Source: Pseudomonadota bacterium
GTDB taxonomy: Bacteria; Desulfobacterota; Desulfovibrionia; Desulfovibrionales; Desulfovibrionaceae
Reading direction: 5' to 3'
DNA length: 31,030 nt
Assembly: GCA_023433925.1 (NCBI GenBank)
Contig: JAEYTO010000061.1
Span: 1-31,030, forward strand
The position numbers and the translations under genes are program-made. This document shows positions 16,433 to 23,103 of this stretch, piece by piece (the first letter of the stretch is position 1; each line of letters opens with the position of its first letter). The notes below the pieces were generated by a model, which was given only the letters and a program-made list of their open reading frames with translations, ran no database searches and was not told where the DNA came from.

Positions 16433-16489
16433 TTGGCCGCCCTGAGGTCATTGTCAAAGGTCGTTTTTTATTCTGCCTCCGGCGGCCAA
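16433..16489 (+). other. Stem that competes with the selD terminator hairpin
   Basis: ttggccgcc (16433-16441) is complementary to ggcggccaa (16481-16489). The right arm overlaps the left arm of the next hairpin (16486-16508), so only one of the two can form. This resembles an attenuator layout, but it lies after the selD stop and before no rightward gene. Confidence 0.3.
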
Positions 16490-16522
16490 GGGGGCGCGGC
16501 CCCTTTGGAACCCCGCTTTTTT
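16486..16522 (+). terminator. Intrinsic terminator downstream of selD
   Basis: ccaaggggg and cccctttgg (9 pairs with one G-T, loop cgcgg) are followed eight bases later by six T (16517-16522). It lies about 100 bases after the selD stop. The surrounding text (cctccggcggcc, then the hairpin, then aacccc) resembles a terminator-linked repeat I recall from Desulfovibrio-type genomes; this is from memory and unverified. Confidence 0.6.
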
Positions 16523-16579
16523 ACTGCGCTACCCTAGTAATATACTGAAATAATATTAAAAGTTTTTGGTGGAGAGAGC

Positions 16580-16619
16580 GCGAGAGAGGCCCCTTTTTTC
16601 AAAAAGGGGCCTCTCTCGC
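16580..16619. repeat. Perfect 19-bp inverted repeat between convergent genes
   Basis: gcgagagaggccccttttt (16580-16598) and its exact complement (16601-16619) are separated by two bases. It lies between selD (+) and the chemoreceptor gene (-), about 65 bases beyond the latter's stop. The A/T run is at the tip and the G/C at the base, the reverse of a normal bidirectional terminator, and no T tract follows on either strand. A role in ending or protecting both transcripts is possible. Confidence 0.8.
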
Positions 16620-16684
16620 AAAAGACTGGTTTGTCAGCAGGTTGATGGCCTTGACGGCTCTCTTTCCTTGCTTGCGAGCGTCGG

Positions 16685-18751
16685 TTAGAAGCGCTCGAAC
16701 TCCTCATCGTTCACTTCGCCAAGCTGGAGGCTCACGGCCTTGGCTTTGGGCCTGGCCGGCGCGCGTTCGCCCGCGGGAGCCGGGGGCTTCGCGGCTAGGG
16801 CCTGGCGTGGCTGCTGGGCGCGGACTGCGTGCGGCGTGCGGGCGCTGTTCATGCCGTGCTTGGCATTGGCGGGCGAGAGCTTGAAGAAGGCGATGGTCTG
16901 CAAGAGCTGCTCGGACTGGCTGGCAAGCTCCTCGGCCGTGGAAGCCATCTCCTCGGCGGCCGAGGCGTTCTGCTGCACGATCTGATCGAGCTGCTGCACG
17001 GCCTTGTTGACCTGGTCGGCGCTTGAATCCTGCTCCCTGCTCGTCGCGGCGATCTCCTGGATGAGGTCCGCGGTTTTCCTGATCTCGGGCACGATCTTGC
17101 GCAGCATCCCGCCGGCCTTCTCGGCCGCGTCCACGCTCTGCGAGGACAACTGGCTGATCTCCGCCGCCGCCGTGCCGCTCCGTTCGGCGAGCTTGCGCAC
17201 CTCGGCGGCCACCACGGCGAAGCCCTTGCCGTGCTCGCCGGCCCGGGCGGCCTCGATGGCCGCATTGAGAGCCAGGAGATTCGTCTGGCGGGCGATCTCC
17301 TCGATGATGGAGATCTTCTGGGCGATATCCTTCATAGCCTGCACGGTATGATTGACGGCCTCGCCACCGTGCTCGGCCTCGGATGCCACTTGCAGGGCGA
17401 TTTCCTCGGTTTGCTGGGCATTCTCGGCGTTCTGGCGGATGCTCGCGGCGATCTGCTCCATGGAGGAGGTGATCTCCTCGACCGAGGCGGCCTGCTCGGA
17501 GGCCGACTGGGATATGGATTCGGAGGCGGCCGAGAGTTCCTGGCTGCCGGAGGCCACATTGTCGGCCGCCGCGTTCACCTCGCCGACCACGTCGCGCAGC
17601 TTGGCGACCATGCCGCGCAGGGAATCGACCATGGCCCCGATTTCATCGCGCTGGCGGATGTCGATGTCGGCCTCCAGATCGCCGTCGGCGATGTGCTCGG
17701 CCAGGCTGGAGCTCTGGCGCATGGGCCGCATGATGCCTCTGGCGATGACGGCGGCCAGGAGCATGCCGAGCGGAAGGGCGACGACGGCGAAGATGATCAC
17801 GCCCAGGCGCGTGCCGCTCGCCGCGGAGAGCATCTGCTCGTCGGTCATGATGTTCTGATCGACGGTCTTGCGGATATCTTGCAGCAGAGTCTGCACATGC
17901 TCCAGGTTGGGCATGGTCGTGGTGGTGTAGATGGCCCGCGCTTCGTCGAGGCTCTTCATGCGCGTGTCGTGCAGGGCGATGACCTGGTCCAAAGCCGCGA
18001 GGGTGGCGTGGGCGCTTGGCTGGGTCTTCTGGCGATAGGTGTCCTCGGCCTGGGCGCGGCGGCCGGCCCCGAGCTGCTCGTTGAGCGCGCCGACGCTCTT
18101 GTGCAGGGCCTCGTGCGGGGCGTACACCGTGGCCAGGGCCGCGTCGAGGGTCTGGTCCGCGGCGCGCTGCCTGGCGACCTTGTCGGAGTATAGCCATTTG
18201 CCCAGGCTGCACTGCGTCGGGTCGGCCTGCACGTCGGCGCGGGTCTTGGCGCGGTCGGTGATGGCATCATTCACCGCGCTCATCCAAAGCAGGTGATCGA
18301 CCTTCTTCTCGCGCAGGAAGTTGCCCAGCGTTTGATCCACCTGGACCCGCTTGTCGCGGATCAGCACGGCCGATTCGTGCAGCTTCACGTGTGGCTGCTC
18401 GATCTGCGCCAGGAGGGGCTTGATGGCCGGAAGGAACCGCTCGGCCTCGGTCCTGGCTTCGCTGTAGTACCACTGGCCGAAGCCGCACTGGCGGGGGTCG
18501 GTCTGGGCCGTGAGTTCCTTCACGCTCGTGTCCGTGAGATAGGTCGAGACGGTGTTGGCCCAGTTGAGATGGTCGACGATCTTCTGCACGAACTCGCCGC
18601 GCAGGCGGTTGCCCTCTATGACTTCGCCGGCATTGCCCACGACGCTGCCGATGCCCTGCACGGACCAGGCGCCCAAAGCCAGGAGCAGGGCCAGCACGAT
18701 TCCGAAGCCGATGGTGAATTTCCATTTAAGGCCAAGATCTTTCCACGTCAT
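16685..18751 (-). CDS. Methyl-accepting chemotaxis protein with tandem CZB sensor domains
   Basis: The 688-residue chemoreceptor has a first membrane helix at about residues 13-34, a periplasmic region to about 307, a second helix near 308-330, a HAMP domain and a long signalling coiled coil. The coiled coil carries the hairpin-tip motif (IEEIARQTNLLALNAAIEAA). The sensor region contains two complete chemoreceptor zinc-binding (CZB) ligand sets: H61, C89, H121, H125 and H153, C181, H213, H217. Each has the CxFG/CxLG-x-W core (QCGFGQWYY, QCSLGKWLY) and HxxxH. After the signalling domain an Ala- and Pro-rich linker leads to the end EEFERF, which fits a CheR/CheB docking pentapeptide. The start ATG has AAGGAG seven bases upstream. 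Zinc or hypochlorous-type redox sensing is known for other CZB receptors; the ligand here is unknown. Confidence 0.95.
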   Translation of the reverse strand: MTWKDLGLKWKFTIGFGIVLALLLALGAWSVQGIGSVVGNAGEVIEGNRLRGEFVQKIVDHLNWANTVSTYLTDTSVKELTAQTDPRQCGFGQWYYSEARTEAERFLPAIKPLLAQIEQPHVKLHESAVLIRDKRVQVDQTLGNFLREKKVDHLLWMSAVNDAITDRAKTRADVQADPTQCSLGKWLYSDKVARQRAADQTLDAALATVYAPHEALHKSVGALNEQLGAGRRAQAEDTYRQKTQPSAHATLAALDQVIALHDTRMKSLDEARAIYTTTTMPNLEHVQTLLQDIRKTVDQNIMTDEQMLSAASGTRLGVIIFAVVALPLGMLLAAVIARGIMRPMRQSSSLAEHIADGDLEADIDIRQRDEIGAMVDSLRGMVAKLRDVVGEVNAAADNVASGSQELSAASESISQSASEQAASVEEITSSMEQIAASIRQNAENAQQTEEIALQVASEAEHGGEAVNHTVQAMKDIAQKISIIEEIARQTNLLALNAAIEAARAGEHGKGFAVVAAEVRKLAERSGTAAAEISQLSSQSVDAAEKAGGMLRKIVPEIRKTADLIQEIAATSREQDSSADQVNKAVQQLDQIVQQNASAAEEMASTAEELASQSEQLLQTIAFFKLSPANAKHGMNSARTPHAVRAQQPRQALAAKPPAPAGERAPARPKAKAVSLQLGEVNDEEFERF

Positions 18752-18871
18752 CTACACACTCCTTGGATGTCAGATTCTGGAAACTCACGATTTCGTAAGC
18801 GCTCCAGGCCTGCACGCCTTGCTTTAGCACCACCCAGGCAAGCCGCGCGGCCCGCGAAAGAAGCACCTGTC

Positions 18872-18898
18872 CTTTCGCCTTGTCTCAAAGAGCTTTTA
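18872..18898 (-). promoter_or_regulatory. Possible FliA (sigma-28) promoter of the chemoreceptor gene
   Basis: On the minus strand TAAAAGCT, 11 bases, then GGCGAAAG resembles the flagellar sigma-28 consensus (TAAAGTTT, N11, GCCGATAA), with about 10 of 16 positions matching. It would give a leader of roughly 115 bases. Chemoreceptor genes are common FliA targets, which raises the likelihood, but the match is partial. Confidence 0.35.
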
Positions 18899-18974
18899 GT
18901 GTGATTAAATTAATGAAGTAAATTTTAAAATGAAGACTGATAAATGACTAGATAAACGTTGTCGACAGCGTCTG

Positions 18975-19004
18975 TTGAAAAAAATTTTCTTTCAACCGTA
19001 TAAA
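18975..19004 (+). promoter_or_regulatory. Sigma-70-like promoter reading into a gene-less region
   Basis: TTGAAA (18975-18980), 18 bases, TATAAA (18999-19004) is a good -35/-10 pair on the plus strand in the most AT-rich part of the window (about 18895-19040). No convincing protein gene lies downstream for 1.2 kb, which suggests a non-coding transcript or a relic. The TTGAAA sits in a small inverted repeat (gttgaaa and tttcaac). Confidence 0.4.
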
Positions 19005-19009
19005 ATGAA

Positions 19010-19340
19010 TGAAAAATTTAACCCATCGATGAATCGTATGATTTGACTGCGCGTTCAACTAGTGAGCTCATCAAGGCTGCTGGGCTTACTGCGTACGCGA
19101 TCTACAGTAAGCGTATTATGTGCAAGGCTTTCTTGAGATCTGTAGTGCTTGAGGGAAAGATGCCGGCTTCGCGCAGCAGCATGGATGGGCTCCACATTGG
19201 CTGGCGAGCATGCCGCGCGGATGCGCAGGGGCTTGGTAGCCCTGAGTGGCCGATGGCGGAGGCGGAGGTCGGGCGCCGGGCAATCGTGCCCAGTCCGCCT
19301 CCCGCCCCGAAGTCGGTCCGGGCTGCTCCGCTGTAGGCGG
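19010..19340 (+). other. Structured region without a convincing protein gene (candidate ncRNA or remnant)
   Basis: Between the AT-rich promoter-like segment and repeat copy 1 the sequence forms several stems. These are gcttactg and cagtaagc (19084-19091, 19105-19112), agggg-type pairing near 19227-19242, and a strong one with ggaggcgga (19258-19266) against tccgcctcc (19294-19302). The last is extended by ggc and gcc outside (across one bulged C) and by gggc and gccc inside. Short frames on both strands (for example a TTG-start 97-codon frame at 19043-19336) show no recognisable fold. Base composition shifts abruptly from AT-rich to GC-rich within it. Confidence 0.3.
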
Positions 19341-19346
19341 AACGCC

Positions 19347-19487
19347 AACAGACTGTTGAAAAGCCGTCTCGGCTTTTCAACTCCGCAATGCCTGAGCAAA
19401 GCTCAGGCATTGCCTGCGGATGCCGCGCGTCTGTTCGCATCCGGCGGACCATCCTGGCCCGCTCGGCCTGCTTTTCAAGGCTGCTAA
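19347..19487. repeat. Repeat copy 1 (MITE-like, two internal hairpins)
   Basis: About 141 bases align over their full length, at roughly 80% identity by eye, with the copy at 23783-23930. It begins aacagactgttgaaaag and ends cttttcaaggctgctaa. Hairpin A is gttgaaaagcc with ggcttttcaac (19355-19381). Hairpin B is a perfect 13-pair stem with an AAA loop (19385-19413). The conserved segment ccatcctggcccgctcggcctg follows. No transposase is nearby, so it is non-autonomous if mobile. Its right end contains the stop codon of the leftward tetR gene. Confidence 0.8.
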
Positions 19488-20056
19488 GGCTTCAAACCCG
19501 CCCTGGCGAAGTGGAGCGCCGAGCGCATGAGCTGCTCGCTGTCATATTTGAAGCAGACCACGAGTTGTCCGGAGCCGAACAGAGTGGCGAATATGAATCT
19601 GGCCATGTCCACGGGCTGCCCGGCTTGGATGCTGCCGTCGGCCTGGCCGCGCTTGATGGCTTCCACGAGAAGATCAAGGTATCGGTCGAAGATGAGCCGC
19701 ACATCGGCGTTGGGATGCGCCTCGAGGTTGATGACCTCGAAGGGGTTGGTCTTGAGCAAGACCATGATGTCATTCGTGCGTGTGCCGAGGAACTGGAAGA
19801 AGGCGCGGATGTAGCAGTTGACCGCATCCATGCCGTCGGTGACCGGGTTCATCTCATCCTGGGTTTGGCGATAAAGGGAGTAGAGGATTTGGCGGATGAG
19901 GATGAAAAGCAGATTCTCCTTGTTCTTGAAGTGGTAAATGATCGTGCCGCCAGCCACGCCGGCCTTCTTGGCGATCTCGGATACCGGGGTCTGGTCGAAG
20001 CCCTTTTGGGCGAACAGATCCCTGGCGGCGTTCAGAATGGCGGTGATCTTTTCCAT
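19484..20056 (-). CDS. TetR/AcrR family transcriptional regulator
   Basis: The 190-residue all-helical product has an N-terminal DNA-binding domain, residues 4-46: ILNAARDLFAQKGFDQTPVS, then EIAKKAGVAGGTIIYHFKNK, the TetR helix-turn-helix. A C-terminal ligand and dimer domain follows, without recognised specificity. The stop codon TAG lies inside the end of repeat copy 1, so the C-terminus may have been altered by that element, although the length is normal for the family. A good sigma-70 promoter is 40-70 bases upstream. The divergent glycosyltransferase gene begins about 350 bases away and is a possible target; there is no direct evidence. Confidence 0.92.
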   Translation of the reverse strand: MEKITAILNAARDLFAQKGFDQTPVSEIAKKAGVAGGTIIYHFKNKENLLFILIRQILYSLYRQTQDEMNPVTDGMDAVNCYIRAFFQFLGTRTNDIMVLLKTNPFEVINLEAHPNADVRLIFDRYLDLLVEAIKRGQADGSIQAGQPVDMARFIFATLFGSGQLVVCFKYDSEQLMRSALHFARAGLKP

Positions 20057-20094
20057 GGCGCCCTATTGAACCGTATTGGAAATGATTGTCTTGC

Positions 20095-20123
20095 CGAATA
20101 GCCAGTTACATTTGTCTTGTCAA
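20095..20123 (-). promoter_or_regulatory. Sigma-70 promoter of the tetR-type gene
   Basis: On the minus strand TTGACA (20118-20123), exactly 17 bases, then TATTCG (20095-20100). This predicts a start near 20088 and a leader of about 30 bases. An 11-base palindrome, ctaaccgttag (20143-20153), lies 20 bases upstream of the -35 and could be an operator, but it is short. Confidence 0.65.
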
Positions 20124-20267
20124 TTTATATGGTTGAGCAAGGCTAACCGTTAGATTTTGCAATATCCCTGCCAAGCGGCGCCATGCGCGGACCATGGCGC
20201 ATCGAGCCCGAGCGGCCCGCGTTTCGCGCGGTTCCAGGAACGGGCGGCAAGCAGAGGGAAGGTCCGT

Positions 20268-20408
20268 ATGCACCTGAAAGACCACGTAAACTGGATTCCT
20301 TGCGCAGCGCTTGCCAGGATCGTGGACTCGTCGGGATGCCGTCCCCTCCTTATCCGCGATTCGCCGGAAACGCTTGGCCCCGGAATTGAATGCGCATGTG
20401 GACCATGA
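20268..20408 (+). CDS. Possible 46-codon small ORF coupled to the glycosyltransferase
   Basis: The ATG at 20268 has a strong ribosome-binding site (GAGGGAAGG, five bases upstream). The frame encodes 46 residues beginning MHLKDHVNWIPCAALARIVD, with four cysteines in all. Its TGA overlaps the ATG of the next gene (ATGA at 20405-20408), a classic coupling arrangement. The protein is not recognised and composition alone does not prove coding, so this is a low-confidence call. The rest of the 20057-20404 gap holds only the tetR promoter region. Confidence 0.3.
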   Translation: MHLKDHVNWIPCAALARIVDSSGCRPLLIRDSPETLGPGIECACGP

Positions 20409-21940
20409 ACACTCTGGTCATGAACCTCACCCGTCTGGGTGACCTGCTCCAGACGCAGCCCGTGCTGCACGGATTTGCCGGACAGGGCCGCGTGGGCCTG
20501 CTCTGCTTGGAGAATTTCCAGGCCGCCTCCGAGGTCATGAGCGGCGCGGACCGGGTCCTGACCCTGCCCGGGCCGGCCTTGCTCACCTCCCTCGACCGGA
20601 GCTGGCGCGCCGGCCTGACCGTTTTCCGGCGCTTCGCGGACGAGGTCTCGGCGCAATTCCCCATGAGCCGTGTGGTCAACCTGACACCCACGGTATCAGC
20701 CAGGCTGCTGGCCCTGTGTCTCGGCAGGGAGCGCGCGGCCGGGTTCAGCATGGACAGCCACGGATTCGCGACGCATTCGAGCCCGTGGGCGGTCTTTCTG
20801 CAAACAGCCTCGTCCAACCGGGGTTGCAGCCCTTTCAATGTGGTGGATGTTTTTCGCCGCGTGGCCGACCTGCCGCCTGCTGGCGGCCGCTTCTCCCTCG
20901 CGCGGCCGTCCGAGGCCGAGCAGGCCGCGGTCAGGGTCGCCTTGCGCGCCGATGCGCCGGCCGGCTCCAAGGGCTTCGTGGGCTTGCAGCTTGGCGCCAG
21001 CGAGGACCGGCGGCGCTGGCCGCTGGAATATTTTTCCCGCCTCGGCGGGCTGCTGTGGGAAAAACTGTCCCTGACTCCGGTGCTTCTGGGCAGCCAGGCC
21101 GAGCGGGTTCTGGCCGAGCGCTTCGCCGCGCGGGCCGGGTTCCCCTTCGTGGACCGCATCGGCCGCACGAGCTTGCCGGGACTGGCCGCCACGCTGGCCT
21201 GCTGCGATCTGCTGGTCACCAACGACACGGGCACCATGCACCTTGCCGCCGGGCTGGGCGTGCCTGTGGCCGCCATCTTCCTGGCCACGGCCCAGCCCTG
21301 GGACACCGGACCCTACCGCGCGGGCAGCCTGAGCCTGGAGCCGGACCTGCCATGCCATCCCTGCGGCTTCGGCAAGGCCTGCCCCAATGGCCTGGCCTGC
21401 CGGCAGGCCATTGAGCCGGAGACGTTGTTCAGCCTGGCGCGTTCCTGGCTGGAAGGGAACGGCTGGAGCCGGGAGCCGGTCCGCGGGGCAAGGGCCTGGC
21501 TGGCCGAGGTCGAGCCCTCGGGCTATCTGGGCCTGCGCGATCTGTCCGGAAGGCCTGACGACGCGCGAACGGCCTGGATCAGGCTGCAGCGCGAGGCCTT
21601 GCGCCATTACCTCGACGGCGAGCCGGGCGTCTGGGCCGGCGAGCCCTGCGTGGCCGATGCGGACCTGGCCGGCGAGCTCAGGGCGGCCTGCGACATCCTG
21701 ACCCTGCTCGCGAGCCAGTGCGCGCTGCTTGCCAGGGATCCGCGCCCGGCCCTCAAGTCCAAGTTCCTCGGCTATTGGCAGCGCTTGCAGGCCGTGCTGG
21801 CCCAAAGCCGGCGGCTCGACGCGCTGGGCAGCATGCTCCTGTTGGAGATGGAGGAGCGCTCGTCGGACCTGGCCGGCCTCATGGTCTGCCTGCAACGCTA
21901 CCTTGAGCTGTTGCGTGGATTGCAGTCCGCTGTCCGGTAG
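20405..21940 (+). CDS. Glycosyltransferase family 9 (heptosyltransferase-like)
   Basis: The 511-residue product starts MNTLVMNLTRLGDLLQTQPV, the usual N-terminus of ADP-heptose:LPS heptosyltransferases (GT9, GT-B fold). The donor-binding C-terminal lobe shows FVGLQLGASEDRRRWPLEYF and LLVTNDTGTMHLAAGLGVPV (near residues 195-215 and 268-288). A cysteine cluster follows, CHPCGFGKACPNGLAC. About 170 further residues follow, with no recognised domain and rich in Ala, Leu and Arg; ordinary GT9 enzymes are near 350 residues. In-frame ATGs at 20390 and 20396 are alternatives; 20405 is preferred for family fit and the ATGA junction. It probably acts at the inner membrane in LPS core, or in protein O-glycosylation. 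Confidence 0.88.
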   Translation: MNTLVMNLTRLGDLLQTQPVLHGFAGQGRVGLLCLENFQAASEVMSGADRVLTLPGPALLTSLDRSWRAGLTVFRRFADEVSAQFPMSRVVNLTPTVSARLLALCLGRERAAGFSMDSHGFATHSSPWAVFLQTASSNRGCSPFNVVDVFRRVADLPPAGGRFSLARPSEAEQAAVRVALRADAPAGSKGFVGLQLGASEDRRRWPLEYFSRLGGLLWEKLSLTPVLLGSQAERVLAERFAARAGFPFVDRIGRTSLPGLAATLACCDLLVTNDTGTMHLAAGLGVPVAAIFLATAQPWDTGPYRAGSLSLEPDLPCHPCGFGKACPNGLACRQAIEPETLFSLARSWLEGNGWSREPVRGARAWLAEVEPSGYLGLRDLSGRPDDARTAWIRLQREALRHYLDGEPGVWAGEPCVADADLAGELRAACDILTLLASQCALLARDPRPALKSKFLGYWQRLQAVLAQSRRLDALGSMLLLEMEERSSDLAGLMVCLQRYLELLRGLQSAVR

Positions 21941-21953
21941 CTTGGCATGGATG

Positions 21954-21984
21954 TTGATAAATACCCGGCAGCGGCATTTATGCT
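21954..21984 (+). promoter_or_regulatory. Weak candidate promoter before the small-protein pair
   Basis: In the 68-base gap after the glycosyltransferase, TTGATA (21954-21959) is followed after 17-19 bases by TTTATG/TATGCT. A nearby ttggcatggatgttgat resembles a sigma-54 site but has A in place of the needed C at -12. Either could serve the gene at 22009. Confidence 0.25.
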
Positions 21985-22008
21985 GAAAAATTTGCAGGAG
22001 GGACGCAG

Positions 22009-22623
22009 ATGATCGTCATCGACGGCCAGCAGACCGGCCAAAGCATCGGCAACTTCGCCAATCTCGAGCAGCTGCTCGTCAAGGTCATCGAGGAGGAAGG
22101 CCTGGAGAACAGGATCGTCACCGACGTCCTGGTCAACGAGGAGAACTTCTCCGAGATCTATCCGCACCAGGCCGAGGACATCGGCACCAGCGGCATCAAG
22201 AGCGTCGAGATCAGGACCGTCGGCGCAACGGAGATGGCCGCCAACATCACCGAGGAGCTGTTCAAGGTCCAGAAGATCATGTACGCCGGCGCGCGCCAGG
22301 TGGCCGAGCTCTTCCGTCAGGCCGACGACTCCGAGGCGCTGGAGATGTACCAGGACCTCATCGACGTGACCCGCGATTTTCTGGCCATGGTCGGCGTGCT
22401 GCGCGACGAGTTCAGCCTGCGCGACAGCGAGTATCTGACTCAGCGCATGGAAGAGCTTTCCGAGCTGTTCTCCGAGATCATGGAGGTCGTCGAGAACCAG
22501 GACTGGATACTGCTCTCCGACCTGCTCGAGTACGAGTTCGTCCCGTCGCTGGAGAAGTGGCGGACCGTGCTGAACGACATCCGCAAGGACATCGACGCCA
22601 GTCTGGCCGCCAGCAAGGCCTAG
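22009..22623 (+). CDS. Helical acidic protein of unknown function
   Basis: I do not recognise this 204-residue product. It starts MIVIDGQQTGQSIGNFANLE with a strong GGAGGG site nine bases upstream. It is acidic and almost wholly predicted helix, with heptad-like stretches such as LVKVIEEEGLENRIV and QRMEELSELFSEIMEVVEN. It has no signal peptide, membrane helix or cysteine. The next gene begins two bases after its stop, so the two form an operon. Because the second gene resembles a flagellar chaperone, a flagellar or motility role is a reasonable but unproven guess. Confidence 0.8.
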   Translation: MIVIDGQQTGQSIGNFANLEQLLVKVIEEEGLENRIVTDVLVNEENFSEIYPHQAEDIGTSGIKSVEIRTVGATEMAANITEELFKVQKIMYAGARQVAELFRQADDSEALEMYQDLIDVTRDFLAMVGVLRDEFSLRDSEYLTQRMEELSELFSEIMEVVENQDWILLSDLLEYEFVPSLEKWRTVLNDIRKDIDASLAASKA

Positions 22624-22625
22624 CA

Positions 22626-22979
22626 ATGACCGAGCCTGTGCTCATGCTCGACCGGGCCTTGGACATCGGCCGCAGGGAGCTCGCCTTCCTCCTGTCGGGC
22701 GAGCTCGACGAGGCCGAGAAGCTTGCCCGGGACCGGGGCGCGCTGATCAGCGCGGCCCTGGGCTCCGGCGCGGACCGGGACAGGCTGGTCCTGCTTGAAA
22801 GGCTCAAGGAGCTGCAGGCCCTACAGGACAGCCTCACGGAGCAGGTCATGCGCCTGCGTGAAGAGGCCAGGGTGGAGATGCTCAAGGTCAAGCAGGAAGG
22901 CAGGCGCATGGACGGCTACAAGTCCGGCGTGCGCATGGGGACGGGAATCCGGAGCAGATTCGTCAGCAAGCGCGGCTAG
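22626..22979 (+). CDS. Small coiled-coil protein, FliT/FlgN-like
   Basis: The 117-residue product starts MTEPVLMLDRALDIGRRELA; a longer frame from 22557 would overlap the previous gene and is rejected. It is helical throughout, with LLERLKELQALQDSLTEQVM in a central coiled coil, and ends in a basic tail (EGRRMDGYKSGVRMGTGIRS). Length, helix content and tail recall export chaperones of the FliT/FlgN type, but there is no decisive motif. The 124-base gap that follows, before the convergent SRAP gene, is GC-rich with weak stems and no clear terminator. Confidence 0.75.
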   Translation: MTEPVLMLDRALDIGRRELAFLLSGELDEAEKLARDRGALISAALGSGADRDRLVLLERLKELQALQDSLTEQVMRLREEARVEMLKVKQEGRRMDGYKSGVRMGTGIRSRFVSKRG

Positions 22980-23103
22980 CGCCCCCGGGACCGGGGAAAT
23001 GAATGCCCGCCGACCGCCGATCAAGCCGGCGGCCGGAACCAGAGGCCCGTCGTGGCGACCAGCCGCGGCGGGCGCTCGCGTTTTCCCGGCGGCCCGCTGC
23101 CCA

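Noticed and set aside
18970..19080. Third copy of the 140-base repeat
   Set aside because: Only the ends (tctgttgaaaa and tcaaggctgct) match; the body does not align and hairpin B is absent. Kept only as a remark.
19043..19336. TTG-started 97-codon frame and overlapping minus-strand frames in the gene-less region
   Set aside because: They have no good ribosome-binding site, no recognisable fold and a composition switch in mid-frame; hairpins explain the sequence better.
21942..21958. Sigma-54 promoter before 22009
   Set aside because: The -24 half fits but the -12 element has A instead of the essential C, so it was not called.
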